The position numbers and the translations under genes were made by a program. Under the pieces are notes generated by a model. That model ran no database searches. It was not told the origin of the DNA and worked only from the letters and a program-made list of their open reading frames with translations. Below are positions 17,579-27,294 of a stretch of DNA of 64,000 bases, one piece after another. The first letter of the stretch is position 1; each line of letters opens with the position of its first letter. This DNA comes from Pararhodobacter marinus. Its GTDB lineage: Bacteria > Pseudomonadota > Alphaproteobacteria > Rhodobacterales > Rhodobacteraceae. The stretch spans positions 124,001-188,000 of the forward strand of contig NZ_QEYD01000003.1 of NCBI RefSeq assembly GCF_003122215.1, written 5' to 3'.

Positions 17579-18577
17579 ATGCCCCCGCACAGCCCCGCCC
17601 CCTTCCCCGCCGCCCGTCTTCGCCGCCTGCGCCGCACCAGCGCGCTGCGCGATCTCGTGGCGGAGAATGCCGTCAGCGCCGCCGACCTGATCTGGCCCGT
17701 CTTCATCCGCGAGGGCGAAAGCGTCGAAGAGCCCATCGGCTCGATGCCCGGCGTGAACCGGCTGTCGCTGGACATGCTGATGCGCAGGGCGACCGAGGCG
17801 CACGAGGCGGGCGTGGGGGCGATCTGCCTGTTCCCCTACACCGCCGCCGAACTGCGCACCGAGGATTGCGCCGAGGCGTGGAACCCCGAGAACCTGACGA
17901 ACCGCGCGATCCGCATGCTCAAGGCCGAGCTGCCCGACATGGCGGTGATGACGGATATCGCGCTCGACCCTTACAACATCAACGGCCATGACGGCTTCGT
18001 CGAAGGCGAGGAAATCGTCAACGACCGCACCGTCGAGGCGCTGGTCAGGATGGCGCTCGCGCAATGCGAGGCGGGCGCCGACATCCTGGGCCCGTCCGAC
18101 ATGATGGACGGGCGGATCGGGGCGATCCGCCGTTCCGTCGAAAAGGCGGGCTTCCAGCACGTGGCGATCCTGTCCTATGCGGCGAAATTCGCCAGCGCCT
18201 TTTACGGCCCCTTCCGCGACGCGGTGGGCGCCTCGGGGCGGCTGGTGGGTGACAAGAAGACCTACCAGGTGAATCCCGCGAACCGTCTGGAAGCGCTGCG
18301 CTGCGTGGCGCGCGATCTGGACGAGGGGGCGGATATGGTGATGGTGAAGCCCGGCCTGCCCTATCTCGATATCTGCCGCGCGGTTAAGGACGAGTTCGGC
18401 GTGCCGACCTTCGCCTATCAGGTGTCGGGCGAATACGCGATGCTGGCGGGCGCGATCGAGCGCGGCTGGCTGAGCGAGGCGGTGATGCTGGAAAGCCTGC
18501 TGGGCTTCAAGCGCGCGGGCTGCGACGGCGTGCTGACCTATTTCGCGCCGGCCGCCGCGAAAGCCCTGCGCGGCTAA
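17579..18577 (+). CDS. hemB: Porphobilinogen synthase (delta-aminolevulinic acid dehydratase)
   Basis: Condenses two 5-aminolevulinate molecules to porphobilinogen in haem and bacteriochlorophyll synthesis. The 332-residue protein has both active-site lysines: K203 in SYAAKFASAFYGPF and the Schiff-base K257 in MVMVKPGLPYLDI. The N-terminal RRLRRTSALRDLVAENAVSA is typical. The metal loop here has the aspartate-rich form (MTDIALDPYNINGHDG) instead of the three-cysteine zinc site, so the enzyme is probably Mg- or K-dependent, as in Rhodobacter relatives. AGGGAG precedes the ATG. The gene is divergent from the four-TM protein. Confidence 0.97.
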   Translation: MPPHSPAPFPAARLRRLRRTSALRDLVAENAVSAADLIWPVFIREGESVEEPIGSMPGVNRLSLDMLMRRATEAHEAGVGAICLFPYTAAELRTEDCAEAWNPENLTNRAIRMLKAELPDMAVMTDIALDPYNINGHDGFVEGEEIVNDRTVEALVRMALAQCEAGADILGPSDMMDGRIGAIRRSVEKAGFQHVAILSYAAKFASAFYGPFRDAVGASGRLVGDKKTYQVNPANRLEALRCVARDLDEGADMVMVKPGLPYLDICRAVKDEFGVPTFAYQVSGEYAMLAGAIERGWLSEAVMLESLLGFKRAGCDGVLTYFAPAAAKALRG

Positions 18578-18650
18578 GGTTTTCGACCGGCGGAACGCCC
18601 CCGCCTGCAGCGATGCGGGCGTGACACGATTCCCGCTTCGGTGTATAAGA

Positions 18651-18659
18651 TTATCCACA
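18651..18659. promoter_or_regulatory. Perfect DnaA-box sequence upstream of the SYLF lipoprotein
   Basis: TTATCCACA at 18651-18659 matches the DnaA-box consensus exactly, 54 bp before the lipoprotein start. It is single here; it may be chance or a DnaA-responsive promoter site. Confidence 0.35.
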
Positions 18660-18713
18660 GGTTTTCCGGCGACCGGGGCGCAAGATCCCGGACCGACACA
18701 AACGAGGACGAGC

Positions 18714-19292
18714 ATGACCCAAGACACGCGCCTTTCGCGCCCGCTCTCGCGTCGTGGCCTGCTGGTGGGGGGCGCCGCGGCGTCGCTGCTGGCAGCCTGC
18801 GGTAACCCGGTTGGCAGCGTCAACGCCGAGCGGCTGGACGCCCGCGTGGACGCGACCCGCGACTATCTGCGCCAGAACCACGAGGAACTGACGCCGCTGT
18901 TCCAGAACGCGCAGGGCATCCTGTACATGCCCCTGATGACCGAGGCGGGCTTCATGCTGGGCGGCTCGTTCGGCCAGGGCGCGCTCAGGATCAACGACGC
19001 GACGGTGGATTACTACTCGGCCACGCGGGTTTCTGCCGGGCTGCAGATCGGCGCGCAGCAATACGCACATGTGCTGTTCTTCATGACACCGCAGGCACTG
19101 GCCGATTTCCGCGCCGGCGAAGGCTGGGCCGGCTCGGCCGACCTGCGCTATGCCACGCCGGAGAATGGCGGCTCGGCGGGGGTGCAGACCACGACGATGT
19201 TCTCGCCGGTGATCGCGGTCGTCTTCGGTCAGGCCGGGCTGATCGCGGGCGCCTCGCTCGCGGGCGTGCGCTATCAGCGCATCATTCCCTGA
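18714..19292 (+). CDS. SYLF/YSC84-domain lipoprotein, probably Tat-exported
   Basis: A 192-residue protein. The N-terminus has a twin-arginine-like motif (LSRRGLLVGG) and a lipobox (LAAC), so it is probably exported folded and lipidated. From about residue 55 it follows the SYLF (YSC84-related, lipid-binding) pattern: LFQNAQGILYMPLMTEAGFM, LGGSFGQGAL, then the QIGAQQYAHVLFFM and AGASLAGVRY strands. SYLF domains bind phosphoinositides in eukaryotes; in bacteria the role is envelope-associated and poorly defined. ATG 18714 follows ACGAGGACGAGC. It is convergent with pntB across a strong terminator. Confidence 0.85.
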   Translation: MTQDTRLSRPLSRRGLLVGGAAASLLAACGNPVGSVNAERLDARVDATRDYLRQNHEELTPLFQNAQGILYMPLMTEAGFMLGGSFGQGALRINDATVDYYSATRVSAGLQIGAQQYAHVLFFMTPQALADFRAGEGWAGSADLRYATPENGGSAGVQTTTMFSPVIAVVFGQAGLIAGASLAGVRYQRIIP

Positions 19293-19340
19293 CCCGGTAC
19301 GGCGCGCCGGTTCCACGGCACGCCACAGGCGGAAGCGCGC

Positions 19341-19374
19341 ATGAAAACGGGGGGCCAAGGCCCCCCGTTTTCAT
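19341..19374. terminator. Bidirectional intrinsic terminator
   Basis: A perfect 16-nt inverted repeat (19341-19356 and 19359-19374) with a two-base loop. The GGGGGGCC core is flanked by AAAA on one side and TTTT on the other, so each strand gives a GC stem followed by a U-run. It separates the convergent SYLF lipoprotein and pntB. Confidence 0.9.
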
Positions 19375-19392
19375 TTCTCATCCTTGGTGGGG

Positions 19393-20838
19393 TCACTCCA
19401 CCATCGGCATCAGCGCATCGAGCGACTTCTTGGCGTCGCCATAGAACATGCGCGTGTTCTCCTTGTAGAACAGCGGGTTCTCGATGCCCGAATAGCCCGT
19501 GCCCTGCCCGCGCTTCGACACGAAGACCTGCTTGGCGCGCCACACTTCCAGCACCGGCATGCCCGCGATGGGCGAGTTGGGATCTTCCTGCGCCGCCGGG
19601 TTCACGATGTCGTTCGAGCCGATGACGATCACCACGTCCGTTTCCGGGAAGTCCTCGTTGATCTCGTCCATTTCCAGCACGATGTCGTAGGGAACCTTGG
19701 CTTCGGCCAGAAGCACGTTCATGTGCCCCGGCAGACGGCCCGCGACCGGGTGGATCGCGAAACGCACGTTCTTGCCCTTGGCCCGCAGCTTGCGCGTCAG
19801 CTCGCTGACGGCTTGCTGCGCCTGCGCCACCGCCATGCCGTAACCCGGCACGATGATGATCGAATCGGCCTCGTTCAGCGCCGAGGCGACGCCGTCGGCG
19901 TCGATGGCGATCTGCTCGCCCTCGATCTCCATCGCCGGGCCCGAGCTTCCGCCGAAACCGCCAAGAATGACCGAGACGAACGAGCGGTTCATCGCCTTGC
20001 ACATGATGTAGGACAGGATCGCGCCCGACGAGCCGACCAGCGCGCCCACCACGATCAGCAGATCGTTGGACAGCGAGAAACCGATCGCCGCCGCCGCCCA
20101 GCCGGAATAGCTGTTGAGCATCGACACCACGACCGGCATGTCGGCGCCGCCGATGCCCATGATCAGGTGATAGCCGATGAAGAAGGCCAGCAGCGTCATC
20201 AGCATCAGCGTCCAGGTGCCGAAGCCCTGGAAGTACAGGATCAGCAACAGGATCGAGATCAGCGCCGCGCCCGCATTGAGCATGTGACCGCCCGGCAGCT
20301 TGGTCGCGGCCGAGTTCACCTTGCCCGACAGCTTGCCATAGGCGATGACCGAGCCGGTGAAGGTCACGGCCCCGATGAAGACGCCGAGGAACACCTCGAC
20401 CTTCAGGACCGCGATCTCGGCCGCGCTCTTCTCGGCCACCTTGGCGGCGAAGCCGGTCAGCATGTCCAGCGCAGCCGCGTCACCCGCGGCCTGCATCGCC
20501 GCGACCCGGACCATTTCGAATTGCGCGTTGAAGCCGATGAAGACCGCCGCCAGACCGACGAGCGAGTGCATCGCCGCCACGAGCTGCGGCATCTCGGTCA
20601 TCTGCACGCGCTGCGCCACGACCCAGCCGATGGCCCCGCCGATGGCGATCAGGATGAGCGACAGCACCCAGTTGCCCGCGCCGGGGCCCATGAGCGTGGC
20701 GACAACCGCCAGCGCCATGCCGACGATGCCGTACCAGACCGCGCGCTTGGCGCTTTCCTGGTTGGACAGGCCGCCCAGCGATTGAATGAACAGAACAGCC
20801 GCAACGACGTAAGCGGCGGTGGTGAAACCGTATTCCAT
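19393..20838 (-). CDS. pntB: Proton-translocating NAD(P) transhydrogenase subunit beta
   Basis: A 481-residue membrane subunit with about eight to nine N-terminal TM helices (starting [20 protein letters not shown]) and a C-terminal NADP(H)-binding domain III near residues 300-481. Domain III carries [12 protein letters not shown] and [20 protein letters not shown]. It pairs with PntA to drive hydride transfer from NADH to NADP with proton uptake across the inner membrane, supplying NADPH. It lies 15 bp after pntA on the same strand, so the pair forms one operon ending at the strong terminator. Confidence 0.97.
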   Translation of the reverse strand: MEYGFTTAAYVVAAVLFIQSLGGLSNQESAKRAVWYGIVGMALAVVATLMGPGAGNWVLSLILIAIGGAIGWVVAQRVQMTEMPQLVAAMHSLVGLAAVFIGFNAQFEMVRVAAMQAAGDAAALDMLTGFAAKVAEKSAAEIAVLKVEVFLGVFIGAVTFTGSVIAYGKLSGKVNSAATKLPGGHMLNAGAALISILLLILYFQGFGTWTLMLMTLLAFFIGYHLIMGIGGADMPVVVSMLNSYSGWAAAAIGFSLSNDLLIVVGALVGSSGAILSYIMCKAMNRSFVSVILGGFGGSSGPAMEIEGEQIAIDADGVASALNEADSIIIVPGYGMAVAQAQQAVSELTRKLRAKGKNVRFAIHPVAGRLPGHMNVLLAEAKVPYDIVLEMDEINEDFPETDVVIVIGSNDIVNPAAQEDPNSPIAGMPVLEVWRAKQVFVSKRGQGTGYSGIENPLFYKENTRMFYGDAKKSLDALMPMVE

Positions 20839-20853
20839 GGTTGACCGCTCCCC

Positions 20854-22425
20854 TTACGACTTCTGGAACATGGCGAGCATGCGCCGGGTGACCATGAAGC
20901 CACCGAAAATGTTGATACCGGCCATGAAGACCGACAGCGCGGCAAGGATCATCACCAGCCAGCTGCCCGACCCGATCTGCATCAGCGCACCGAGAATGAT
21001 GATCGACGAGATTGCGTTGGTGACGGCCATGAGCGGCGTGTGCAGCGAATGCGACACGCTCCAGATCACCTGGAAGCCGACATAGCAGGCCAGCACGAAG
21101 ACGATGAAATGGGACATGAAGCTGGCGGGCGCAAAGAACCCGGCCAGCAACAGCAGCGCACCGCCCACGCCCAGCAGCGTCACCTGCTGCCGGGTCTGGG
21201 CCTTGAACGCGGCCACTTCCTGCGCGCGTTTTTCCTCGGGCGTCAGTTCCTTCGGCTTCTCGCGCTTCTGCGCGGCGATGGCCTGCACCTTGGGCGGCGG
21301 CGGCGGGAAGGTGATCTCGCCCGCATGGGCCACGGTCGCGCCGCGGATCACGTCATCTTCCATGTTGTGGTTGATGACACCGTCCTTGCCGGGCGTCAGA
21401 TCCGTCAGCATGTGGCGGATATTGTTCGAATAAAGCGTCGAGGCCTGCGTGCCCATCCGACTGGGGAAGTCGGTATAGCCGACGATGGTGACGCCGTTCT
21501 CGGTGACGATCTTCTCGTCCTTGACGGTCAGGTCGCAATTGCCGCCCTTCTCGGCCGCAAGGTCGACGATGACCGAACCGCGCTTCATCATCCGGACCAT
21601 GTCCTCGGTCCACAGCTTGGGCGCCGGGCGACCGGGGATCAGGGCGGTGGTGATGACGATATCGACATCGGGCGCCAGTTCGCGGAATTTCTCGAGCTGT
21701 TTCTCGCGGAATTCGGGCGACGAGGGCGCGGCATAGCCGCCGGTCGCGGCGCCGTCCTGAGCCTGCTCTTCGAAATCGAGATAGACGAACTCGGCGCCCA
21801 TCGATTCGATCTGCTCGGCCACTTCGGGACGCACGTCGAAGGCCAGCGTGATCGCGCCCAGGCTGGTCGAGGTGCCGATCGCGGCCAGACCGGCCACGCC
21901 CGCACCGACCACCAGCACCTTCGCCGGTGGGACCTTGCCCGCCGCCGTCACCTGCCCGGTGAAGAAGCGGCCGAAATTGTTGCCCGCTTCGATCACCGCG
22001 CGGTAGCCGGCGATATTGGCCATCGACGACAGCGCGTCCATCTTCTGCGCGCGGCTGATGCGCGGGACCATGTCCATCGCGACGACGGTGGCGCCCTTTT
22101 CCTTGGCCAGTTCCAGCATCTCGGCGTTCTGCGCGGGCCAGAAGAAGGCGATCAGCGTCTGATCGGCGCGCAGGCGGTTCATTTCCTCGGTGGTGGCTTC
22201 GCGCACCTTCACGACGACATCCGCCGCCTCGAAGAGCGCCTGAGCCGAGGGCGCGATTTCCACGCCCGCCGCTTCGTAGGCCGCATCCTCGAACCCGGCG
22301 GCAGCACCCGCCCCCGTTTCGATGATGCAGCTATGGCCGAGCTTTTGCAGCTGTAGCGCCGAATCCGGCGTCATGGCGACCCGGTTTTCACCCGGGAATA
22401 TTTCTTTCGGTGCCCCGATCTTCAC
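20854..22425 (-). CDS. pntA: NAD(P) transhydrogenase subunit alpha (single polypeptide)
   Basis: A 523-residue subunit. It has an alanine-dehydrogenase-like NAD(H)-binding domain I ([20 protein letters not shown] at the N-terminus, [13 protein letters not shown] near residue 173, [13 protein letters not shown]) and four C-terminal TM helices from about residue 415. The alpha subunit is not split into PntAA/PntAB here, as in Rhodobacter capsulatus and E. coli. The start is GTG at 22425, because GGAGG lies seven bases upstream; an in-frame TTG six codons earlier would overlap that Shine-Dalgarno. It is followed by pntB. Confidence 0.96.
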   Translation of the reverse strand: MKIGAPKEIFPGENRVAMTPDSALQLQKLGHSCIIETGAGAAAGFEDAAYEAAGVEIAPSAQALFEAADVVVKVREATTEEMNRLRADQTLIAFFWPAQNAEMLELAKEKGATVVAMDMVPRISRAQKMDALSSMANIAGYRAVIEAGNNFGRFFTGQVTAAGKVPPAKVLVVGAGVAGLAAIGTSTSLGAITLAFDVRPEVAEQIESMGAEFVYLDFEEQAQDGAATGGYAAPSSPEFREKQLEKFRELAPDVDIVITTALIPGRPAPKLWTEDMVRMMKRGSVIVDLAAEKGGNCDLTVKDEKIVTENGVTIVGYTDFPSRMGTQASTLYSNNIRHMLTDLTPGKDGVINHNMEDDVIRGATVAHAGEITFPPPPPKVQAIAAQKREKPKELTPEEKRAQEVAAFKAQTRQQVTLLGVGGALLLLAGFFAPASFMSHFIVFVLACYVGFQVIWSVSHSLHTPLMAVTNAISSIIILGALMQIGSGSWLVMILAALSVFMAGINIFGGFMVTRRMLAMFQKS

Positions 22426-22700
22426 GTTGGTCCTCCGTTCCAAGGGCCGGGCGAGGCGCCGCCCGATCTATTCGTTCCCGCCGTGGCATAGCGCGCGCAA
22501 GATTATTTCACAAGGCGATCTGTGCACGAAGCGGGCCCGCGCAGGGCGGGTGTTCGGAGTGCCGCCTCGGCCAGAGGAATTCAAGCCCGGAGTCTCGCGG
22601 CCGGTCGACCCGGGGCTGTTCGTCCCCTTTTCCGCCCGATCCCCGCCCTGTCCCGACGGCGCTTGCGTACTATCTACGCGGCATAAGGCGCGGAGGCGGC

Positions 22701-23099
22701 ATGATCAGGATCCTTTGGAGCATCGCCGGCGGCGTGGCGCTGGCCGTCGGCATCGTGGGCATCGTACTGCCCCTTCTGCCGACGACGCCGCTGCTGCTCC
22801 TGGCGGCGTTCTGCTTCGCGCGATCCTCGCCCCGGCTCGAGGCGTGGCTGGTCGAGCATCCCCGCTTCGGCCCGCCGATCCGCGACTGGCGGGCCGAGGG
22901 CGCGATCTCGCCGCGCGCCAAGACCATGGCGATGATCGCCATCGGCGCCACGTTCGCGCTGAGCGTCTTCATGCGCCTGCCGTCTCATGTCCTGCTCATT
23001 CAGGCAGTCACGCTGGGCGCGGTGACGCTGTTCATCCTGACCCGTCCGGCCCCGAAACCCAGCCTGAACGCCATCAAGCCCCCCGCCGCCAAGCGCTGA
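22701..23099 (+). CDS. DUF454 (YbaN-like) inner-membrane protein
   Basis: A 132-residue protein with three to four TM helices. The DUF454 signature is complete: GIVLPLLPTTPLLLLAAFCF, ARSSPRLEAWLVEHPRFGPP and IRDWRAEGAISPRAKTMAM. The family (E. coli YbaN) has no established biochemical role. An AGGCGCGGAGG run lies before the ATG at 22701. It precedes the TRAP genes by 72 bp but probably has an independent function. Confidence 0.9.
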   Translation: MIRILWSIAGGVALAVGIVGIVLPLLPTTPLLLLAAFCFARSSPRLEAWLVEHPRFGPPIRDWRAEGAISPRAKTMAMIAIGATFALSVFMRLPSHVLLIQAVTLGAVTLFILTRPAPKPSLNAIKPPAAKR

Positions 23100-23171
23100 G
23101 GCCCTCGGCGGCCCGCCCCCTTGCCTTGACATGTCCATGCGTAAATCGTTCGTGGTGGGCACAAAACGGGG

Positions 23172-23675
23172 ATGGGGAGCGAAACCTTGATCGGGGGATA
23201 TCTGGCTTTTGCGCGCGGCCTGGACCGGCTGACGCTGTGGCTGGCCATGGCGGCGGGCGGAACGCTGGTGCTGATGGTGCTGCTCAATGTCGTGCTGCGC
23301 TACGGCTTCGGGACCGGCTCGATCAAGATGCAGGACCTCGCCGCCTATGCCTTTGCCGTGCTGCTGATCCTTGCCGTCCCGCTGTGCCACGCCCGCGCGG
23401 GCCATGTCCGGGTCGAGGTGCTCTCCGAGCGCCTGTCGCGCCGCACCATGCATTTGGCCGATGCGCTGGCCTGGGCGCTGTTTCTGGTGCCGGTCTTCGG
23501 GCTGATCGTCTGGGCGGGCTGGGGTGAGATCGTCTTTTCGTGGCAGATCGGAGAAGGCAGCACCACGCCCGGCGGGCTGGGCGGCATGTATCTGGTCAAG
23601 ACGGCGATGCCGCTCGCCGCTGTCCTGATGATCATCCAGGGCCTTGCCGCCGTGCTGAGGGAGCCCGAGGCATGA
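23172..23675 (+). CDS. dctQ: TRAP transporter small permease (DctQ)
   Basis: A 167-residue inner-membrane protein with four TM helices, typical of the DctQ subunit of tripartite ATP-independent periplasmic transporters. Helix 1 is LWLAMAAGGTLVLMVLLNVV followed by the family-typical LRYGF. Loops such as HARAGHVRVEVLSERLSRRT fit the family. It pairs with the DctM subunit, whose start overlaps its stop (ATGA). A TTGACA hexamer lies at 23126-23131 but has no good -10 partner. Confidence 0.92.
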   Translation: MGSETLIGGYLAFARGLDRLTLWLAMAAGGTLVLMVLLNVVLRYGFGTGSIKMQDLAAYAFAVLLILAVPLCHARAGHVRVEVLSERLSRRTMHLADALAWALFLVPVFGLIVWAGWGEIVFSWQIGEGSTTPGGLGGMYLVKTAMPLAAVLMIIQGLAAVLREPEA

Positions 23676-25213
23676 GCGGCCAGGAATGGATGCTGATCGT
23701 CCTGTTCCTTGCCCTGTTCGGCGGGATCCTGTCGGGCATTCCGGCGATGCTGGCGATTTCCGGCGTACCGCTGGTTCTGGCGGTGATTGCCGGGCAGTTC
23801 GACCTGTTCAACCTTGCCTTTCTCAGCAATTTCCCCGCGCGTGTGCTGGGGGTGATGACCAACACCCTGCTGATGGCGGTGCCGCTCTTCGTGCTGATGG
23901 GCGTGTTTCTGGAACGCGCGCAGCTGGCCGAGCGGATGCTGCGGGTGCTGGCGCGGCTGCTGGGCGGCTCGCCCCTTGGCATGGGGCTGGCCGTGCTGGC
24001 CTTCAGCGCCATCATCGCCGCCTCGACCGGCATCATCGGCGCCACGGTGGTGATGCTGGTGCTGATCGCGCTGACGCCGATGCTGGAAGCGGGCGTGCCC
24101 AAACGGCAGGCGGCGGGGCTGATCTGCGCCTCGGGCACGCTGGGCCAGATCATCCCGCCCTCGATCCTGCTCGTGCTTCTGGGCGACCAGATCGGCAACA
24201 CCTATCTCGAGGCACAACAGCGCGCGGGGAACTTCGCGCCCATGCCGGTATCCGTGGCCGACCTGTTCGCGGGCGCGATGGTGCCGGGGCTGGTGCTGGT
24301 CGGGCTTTACGCGCTGTGGCTTCTGATCACGCTGCGCCCGGGCCGCGCGCGCCGCGTCAGCGCCGAGCGCGAGCCGGTGTCGATGAGCGAAGTGCTGTTC
24401 ACCTTCCTGCCGCCGATGCTGCTGATCCTGGCCGTGCTGGGCTCGATCCTGGGTGGCATCGCCACCGCGACCGAGGCCGCGGGCCTTGGCGCCGTCGGCG
24501 CCGGGCTGATGGCGGCGTTCTCGCTCAGCCGGTCGCGGCTTGAACGCAGCATCATCGGCATCGCGGGGCTTGCAGCCTTCGTTCTGGTGGCGATCCGCAT
24601 GAGCCTTGGGCGGGGCGATGCGGGCAGCCTTGCGCAACTGGTCAGCATCGCCGCCGCGCTCTTGCTGGCACTGGGCGTGCTGGTCGCGATCTGGCGGCTT
24701 GTCCGGGGGGACATGCTGGGCGGCACGATGGTCGAGACGATCAAGATCTCGGGCATGGTCTTCGGCATCGTCATCGCCGCCTCGATGCTGTCGCTGGTCT
24801 TCCGGGGCTTCGGCGGCGAGCACGCGGTGGAGCATCTGATGCGCGAATTCCCCGGCGGGGAAATGGGCGCGCTGCTGGCGGTCATGGTGATCGTGTTCCT
24901 GCTGGGTTTCATCCTGGAAGCGGTCGAGATCATCTATATCGTCGTCCCGCTTCTGGGCCCCGCGGTGCTGGCGGGCGACATCTCGCCCGTCTGGTTCGCG
25001 GTGCTGATGGCGATGAACCTGCAAACCAGCTTCCTGACGCCGCCCTTCGGCTTTGCGCTTTTTTATTTCCGCTCCGTCGCCCCGCGGGGCATTTCGACGA
25101 TGGACATCTATCGCGGCGTGGTGCCCTTTGTTCTCATTCAGATCCTGGCCGTGGTGCTGGTCTTCGCCTTTCCGGCGCTCGCCACCTGGCTGCCGACTTT
25201 GATGTTCAACTGA
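23672..25213 (+). CDS. dctM: TRAP transporter large permease (DctM)
   Basis: A 513-residue membrane subunit with 12 or more helices that carries out sodium-coupled solute translocation. Typical features are LSGIPAMLAISGVPLVLAVI at the N-terminus, IIAASTGIIGATVVMLVLIA, SGTLGQIIPPSILLVLLGDQ and the C-terminal MNLQTSFLTPPFGFALFYFR. It is longer than the common 425-440-residue DctM because of an extra central hydrophobic segment, as seen in TakM-like large permeases of the keto-acid/mannitol class. The start at 23672 overlaps the dctQ stop. The binding protein follows 14 bp later. Confidence 0.95.
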   Translation: MSGQEWMLIVLFLALFGGILSGIPAMLAISGVPLVLAVIAGQFDLFNLAFLSNFPARVLGVMTNTLLMAVPLFVLMGVFLERAQLAERMLRVLARLLGGSPLGMGLAVLAFSAIIAASTGIIGATVVMLVLIALTPMLEAGVPKRQAAGLICASGTLGQIIPPSILLVLLGDQIGNTYLEAQQRAGNFAPMPVSVADLFAGAMVPGLVLVGLYALWLLITLRPGRARRVSAEREPVSMSEVLFTFLPPMLLILAVLGSILGGIATATEAAGLGAVGAGLMAAFSLSRSRLERSIIGIAGLAAFVLVAIRMSLGRGDAGSLAQLVSIAAALLLALGVLVAIWRLVRGDMLGGTMVETIKISGMVFGIVIAASMLSLVFRGFGGEHAVEHLMREFPGGEMGALLAVMVIVFLLGFILEAVEIIYIVVPLLGPAVLAGDISPVWFAVLMAMNLQTSFLTPPFGFALFYFRSVAPRGISTMDIYRGVVPFVLIQILAVVLVFAFPALATWLPTLMFN

Positions 25214-25227
25214 GGAGGAGTTTCACA

Positions 25228-26301
25228 ATGAAACGCAGAACTTTCCTGAAAAGCGGCGCGGGCATCGCGGCCGGCGGCGCCGCAGCGGTCGGGCTTGCCG
25301 CCCCCGCGCTGGCGCAAGAGCGCATCGAATGGGACATGCCCTCGTCCTTCCCGAAAGCGGCGCCCGGCGTCGGCACCAACTCGACCCGCTTCGCCGAGCT
25401 GGTGGAATCGCTGTCGGCAGGCCGGATGGTGATCAATGTCTACGGCGCGGGCGAACTGGTCCCGCCCTTCGCGGTCGAAGACGCGGTGCAGGCGGGCAAC
25501 GTGCAGATCGGCCACGGCACGCCCTATTACGCCGCGTCGAAAACCGCGTCGGCGCACTGGTTCACCGGCGTGCCCTTCGGCCTGACCGCGAACGAGCATT
25601 TCGCCTGGCTGAAATGGGGCGGCGGGCAGGAAATCTGGGACGAGATCTATGCCGAGCGCAATCTCAAGCCCTTCTATTCGGGCAATTCGGGCACGCAGGC
25701 GGGCGGCTGGTTCAAGAGCCGCATCGAAAGCCTCGATGACCTGCAGGGCCTCAACATGCGCATCGCCGGTCTTGGCGGCGAGATGATGCGCAAGCTGGGC
25801 GTCAACGCCATCCTGATGCCCGCGACCGAGATCTTCCAGTCGTTGCAATCGGGCGCCATCGACGCGGCCGAATGGGTGGGCCCGCTGCTGGACCAGGCCT
25901 TTGGCCTGCAGCGGATCACCAATTTCTGCTACACGCCCGCCTATGCCGAACCCGGCGCGGCGCTGCAGGTCGTGGTGAATACCGACGCCTATGCCGGCCT
26001 GCCCGACGATCTGAAAGCGATCCTCGAGGCCGCCGCGATGCAATGCTCGATGGAGACGCTGGGCCAGTTCGACTACATGAACGTGGGCGCGATGACCTCG
26101 CTTCAGGAGGGCGGCGTCGAGTTCCTCGAATTCCCCGAGGACGTCGTCGCGGCGATGAAGACCGCCTGGGAAGAGGTCAAGGAAGAGCAGCGCGCGGCCA
26201 GCGCCGACGCCGCGCGCGTTCTCGACAGCTACGAGCCGTTCCGCGAAGGCACGATCGGCTATTCGAATGCCTTCGTCGGGCGCTACCTCGCCGCGCGCTG
26301 A
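25228..26301 (+). CDS. TRAP transporter periplasmic substrate-binding protein, TakP-like (2-oxo-acid class)
   Basis: A 357-residue DctP-family binding protein. The N-terminus (MKRRTFLKSGAGIAAGG, ending ALAQ) is a twin-arginine signal. The mature part resembles Rhodobacter TakP, which binds 2-oxo acids. Shared features are DMPSSFPKAAPG, VINVYGAGELVPPFAVEDAV, the conserved ligand-arginine helix LQGLNMRIAGLGGEMMRKLG and DAAEWVGPLLDQAFGL. TakP-like proteins also include lactate and mannitol-type binders, so the ligand is likely a small 2-oxo or 2-hydroxy acid but not certain. GGAGGAG precedes the ATG. It is the last gene of the dctQMP operon and is followed by a repeat copy. Confidence 0.9.
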   Translation: MKRRTFLKSGAGIAAGGAAAVGLAAPALAQERIEWDMPSSFPKAAPGVGTNSTRFAELVESLSAGRMVINVYGAGELVPPFAVEDAVQAGNVQIGHGTPYYAASKTASAHWFTGVPFGLTANEHFAWLKWGGGQEIWDEIYAERNLKPFYSGNSGTQAGGWFKSRIESLDDLQGLNMRIAGLGGEMMRKLGVNAILMPATEIFQSLQSGAIDAAEWVGPLLDQAFGLQRITNFCYTPAYAEPGAALQVVVNTDAYAGLPDDLKAILEAAAMQCSMETLGQFDYMNVGAMTSLQEGGVEFLEFPEDVVAAMKTAWEEVKEEQRAASADAARVLDSYEPFREGTIGYSNAFVGRYLAAR

Positions 26302-26315
26302 GCGGAAAAGGAAAG

Positions 26316-26387
26316 GAGGGGGGCTGTCTGCCCCCCTCTTTGGCTTCGCCAAATTCACCCCCCGAGGATATTTGCGGCGTAAAGATG
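26316..26387 (+). repeat. Rhodobacterales-type intergenic repeat, copy 5
   Basis: Begins 14 nt after the dctP stop: a 9-bp stem (26316-26324 and 26330-26338), a second hairpin (26339-26353, loop TTC), then CACCCCCCGAGGATATTTGC and GGCGTAAAGATG. Same orientation as the gene it follows. Confidence 0.8.
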
Positions 26388-26427
26388 GGCCTCAAGGTCG
26401 GGTTAACCCGGGCTGATTGTTCCGGGG

Positions 26428-26458
26428 CCATCCTGCGGGTTTTCCATCCTGCGGGTTT
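26428..26458 (+). repeat. Two-copy 16-bp tandem repeat
   Basis: CCATCCTGCGGGTTT occurs at 26428-26442 and again at 26444-26458. It lies between the convergent TRAP and ABC transporter genes. No function is evident. Confidence 0.6.
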
Positions 26459-26484
26459 CTTGGTGGCGCCAAGACGCCGGGCCC

Positions 26485-27294
26485 CTACACGCCGAGCCCC
26501 CGGGTGAACCGATTTTCCAGCAGTCGGAACCCCAGGGCAATCAGCCCCGCGATGATCATGTAGATCACCGCCAGCAGCAGGAGGGGTTCGTAGATGATGA
26601 ACGTGTCCTGCCGCACCCGGCTGGCGACCGCGTAGATGTCGATCACGGTGATGGTCGCGACCAGGGGCGTGGCTTTCAGCTGCAGCACCGTTTCGCCGCC
26701 CAGCGTGGGCAGCGCGCGGGCGATGGCTTGCGGCAGATGGATGCGCCAGAACACCGCGAAGCGCGAGAAGCCGTAGGCGCGGCCCGCTTCGAGCTGTCCA
26801 TGGGGCACAGATCTGAAAGCGCCGCGCATCACCTCGCCCTCGTAGCCCGCGAAGCTGAAGGACAGAGCCAGGAGCGCATAGGGCCAGGCTTGCCGCAGAT
26901 AGGGCCAGAGCTCGGATTGCCGGATCCAGGGATATTGCGGAAAGAGCGAGCCCAGGCCGTAATAGATCAGCCAGATCTGCAGCAGCAGCGGCGTGCCCCG
27001 GATCACCGTGCAGAACCAGCGCGCCGGCGCGGCCAGCCAGACAGGCCCCGAGGCCTGGGCCAGCCCCAGCGGCACCGCCATGGCCGAGCCGATCAGGATC
27101 GACAGGCCCAGCAGCCACAGCGTGCGCCAGAGCCCTTCGAGCCCCAGCCCGGCATAGCGCGGGATCCAGTCCCAGCGCATCGACACGCCCGCCCAGACCG
27201 CGAGCGCCAGCGCCAGCGCGATCAGTCCGATGCGGTGAGGTCTGAGCCAGTCCCTCACCGCGCCGGAGACGGAGCCTGTGACGGTTCCCCTCAT
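26485..27294 (-). CDS. Amino-acid ABC transporter permease (HisM/ArtM-type)
   Basis: A 269-residue inner-membrane permease with about five TM helices. The cytoplasmic EAA loop (QLEAGRAYGFSRFAVFWRIH, then LPQAIARALP) contacts an ATPase. It belongs to the polar-amino-acid family: RGTPLLLQIWLIYYGLG is the hallmark loop. The ATG at 27294 overlaps the stop of the upstream permease gene in an ATGA junction. The frame is open upstream but the extra residues are not permease-like. With the partner permease and the binding protein it forms an importer, probably for arginine or a related basic amino acid given the neighbouring catabolic genes. No ATPase gene follows. Confidence 0.93.
   Translation of the reverse strand: MRGTVTGSVSGAVRDWLRPHRIGLIALALALAVWAGVSMRWDWIPRYAGLGLEGLWRTLWLLGLSILIGSAMAVPLGLAQASGPVWLAAPARWFCTVIRGTPLLLQIWLIYYGLGSLFPQYPWIRQSELWPYLRQAWPYALLALSFSFAGYEGEVMRGAFRSVPHGQLEAGRAYGFSRFAVFWRIHLPQAIARALPTLGGETVLQLKATPLVATITVIDIYAVASRVRQDTFIIYEPLLLLAVIYMIIAGLIALGFRLLENRFTRGLGV

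Noticed and set aside
23126-23154. TTGACA-based promoter for the TRAP operon
   Set aside because: No acceptable -10 at 16-18 bp spacing.
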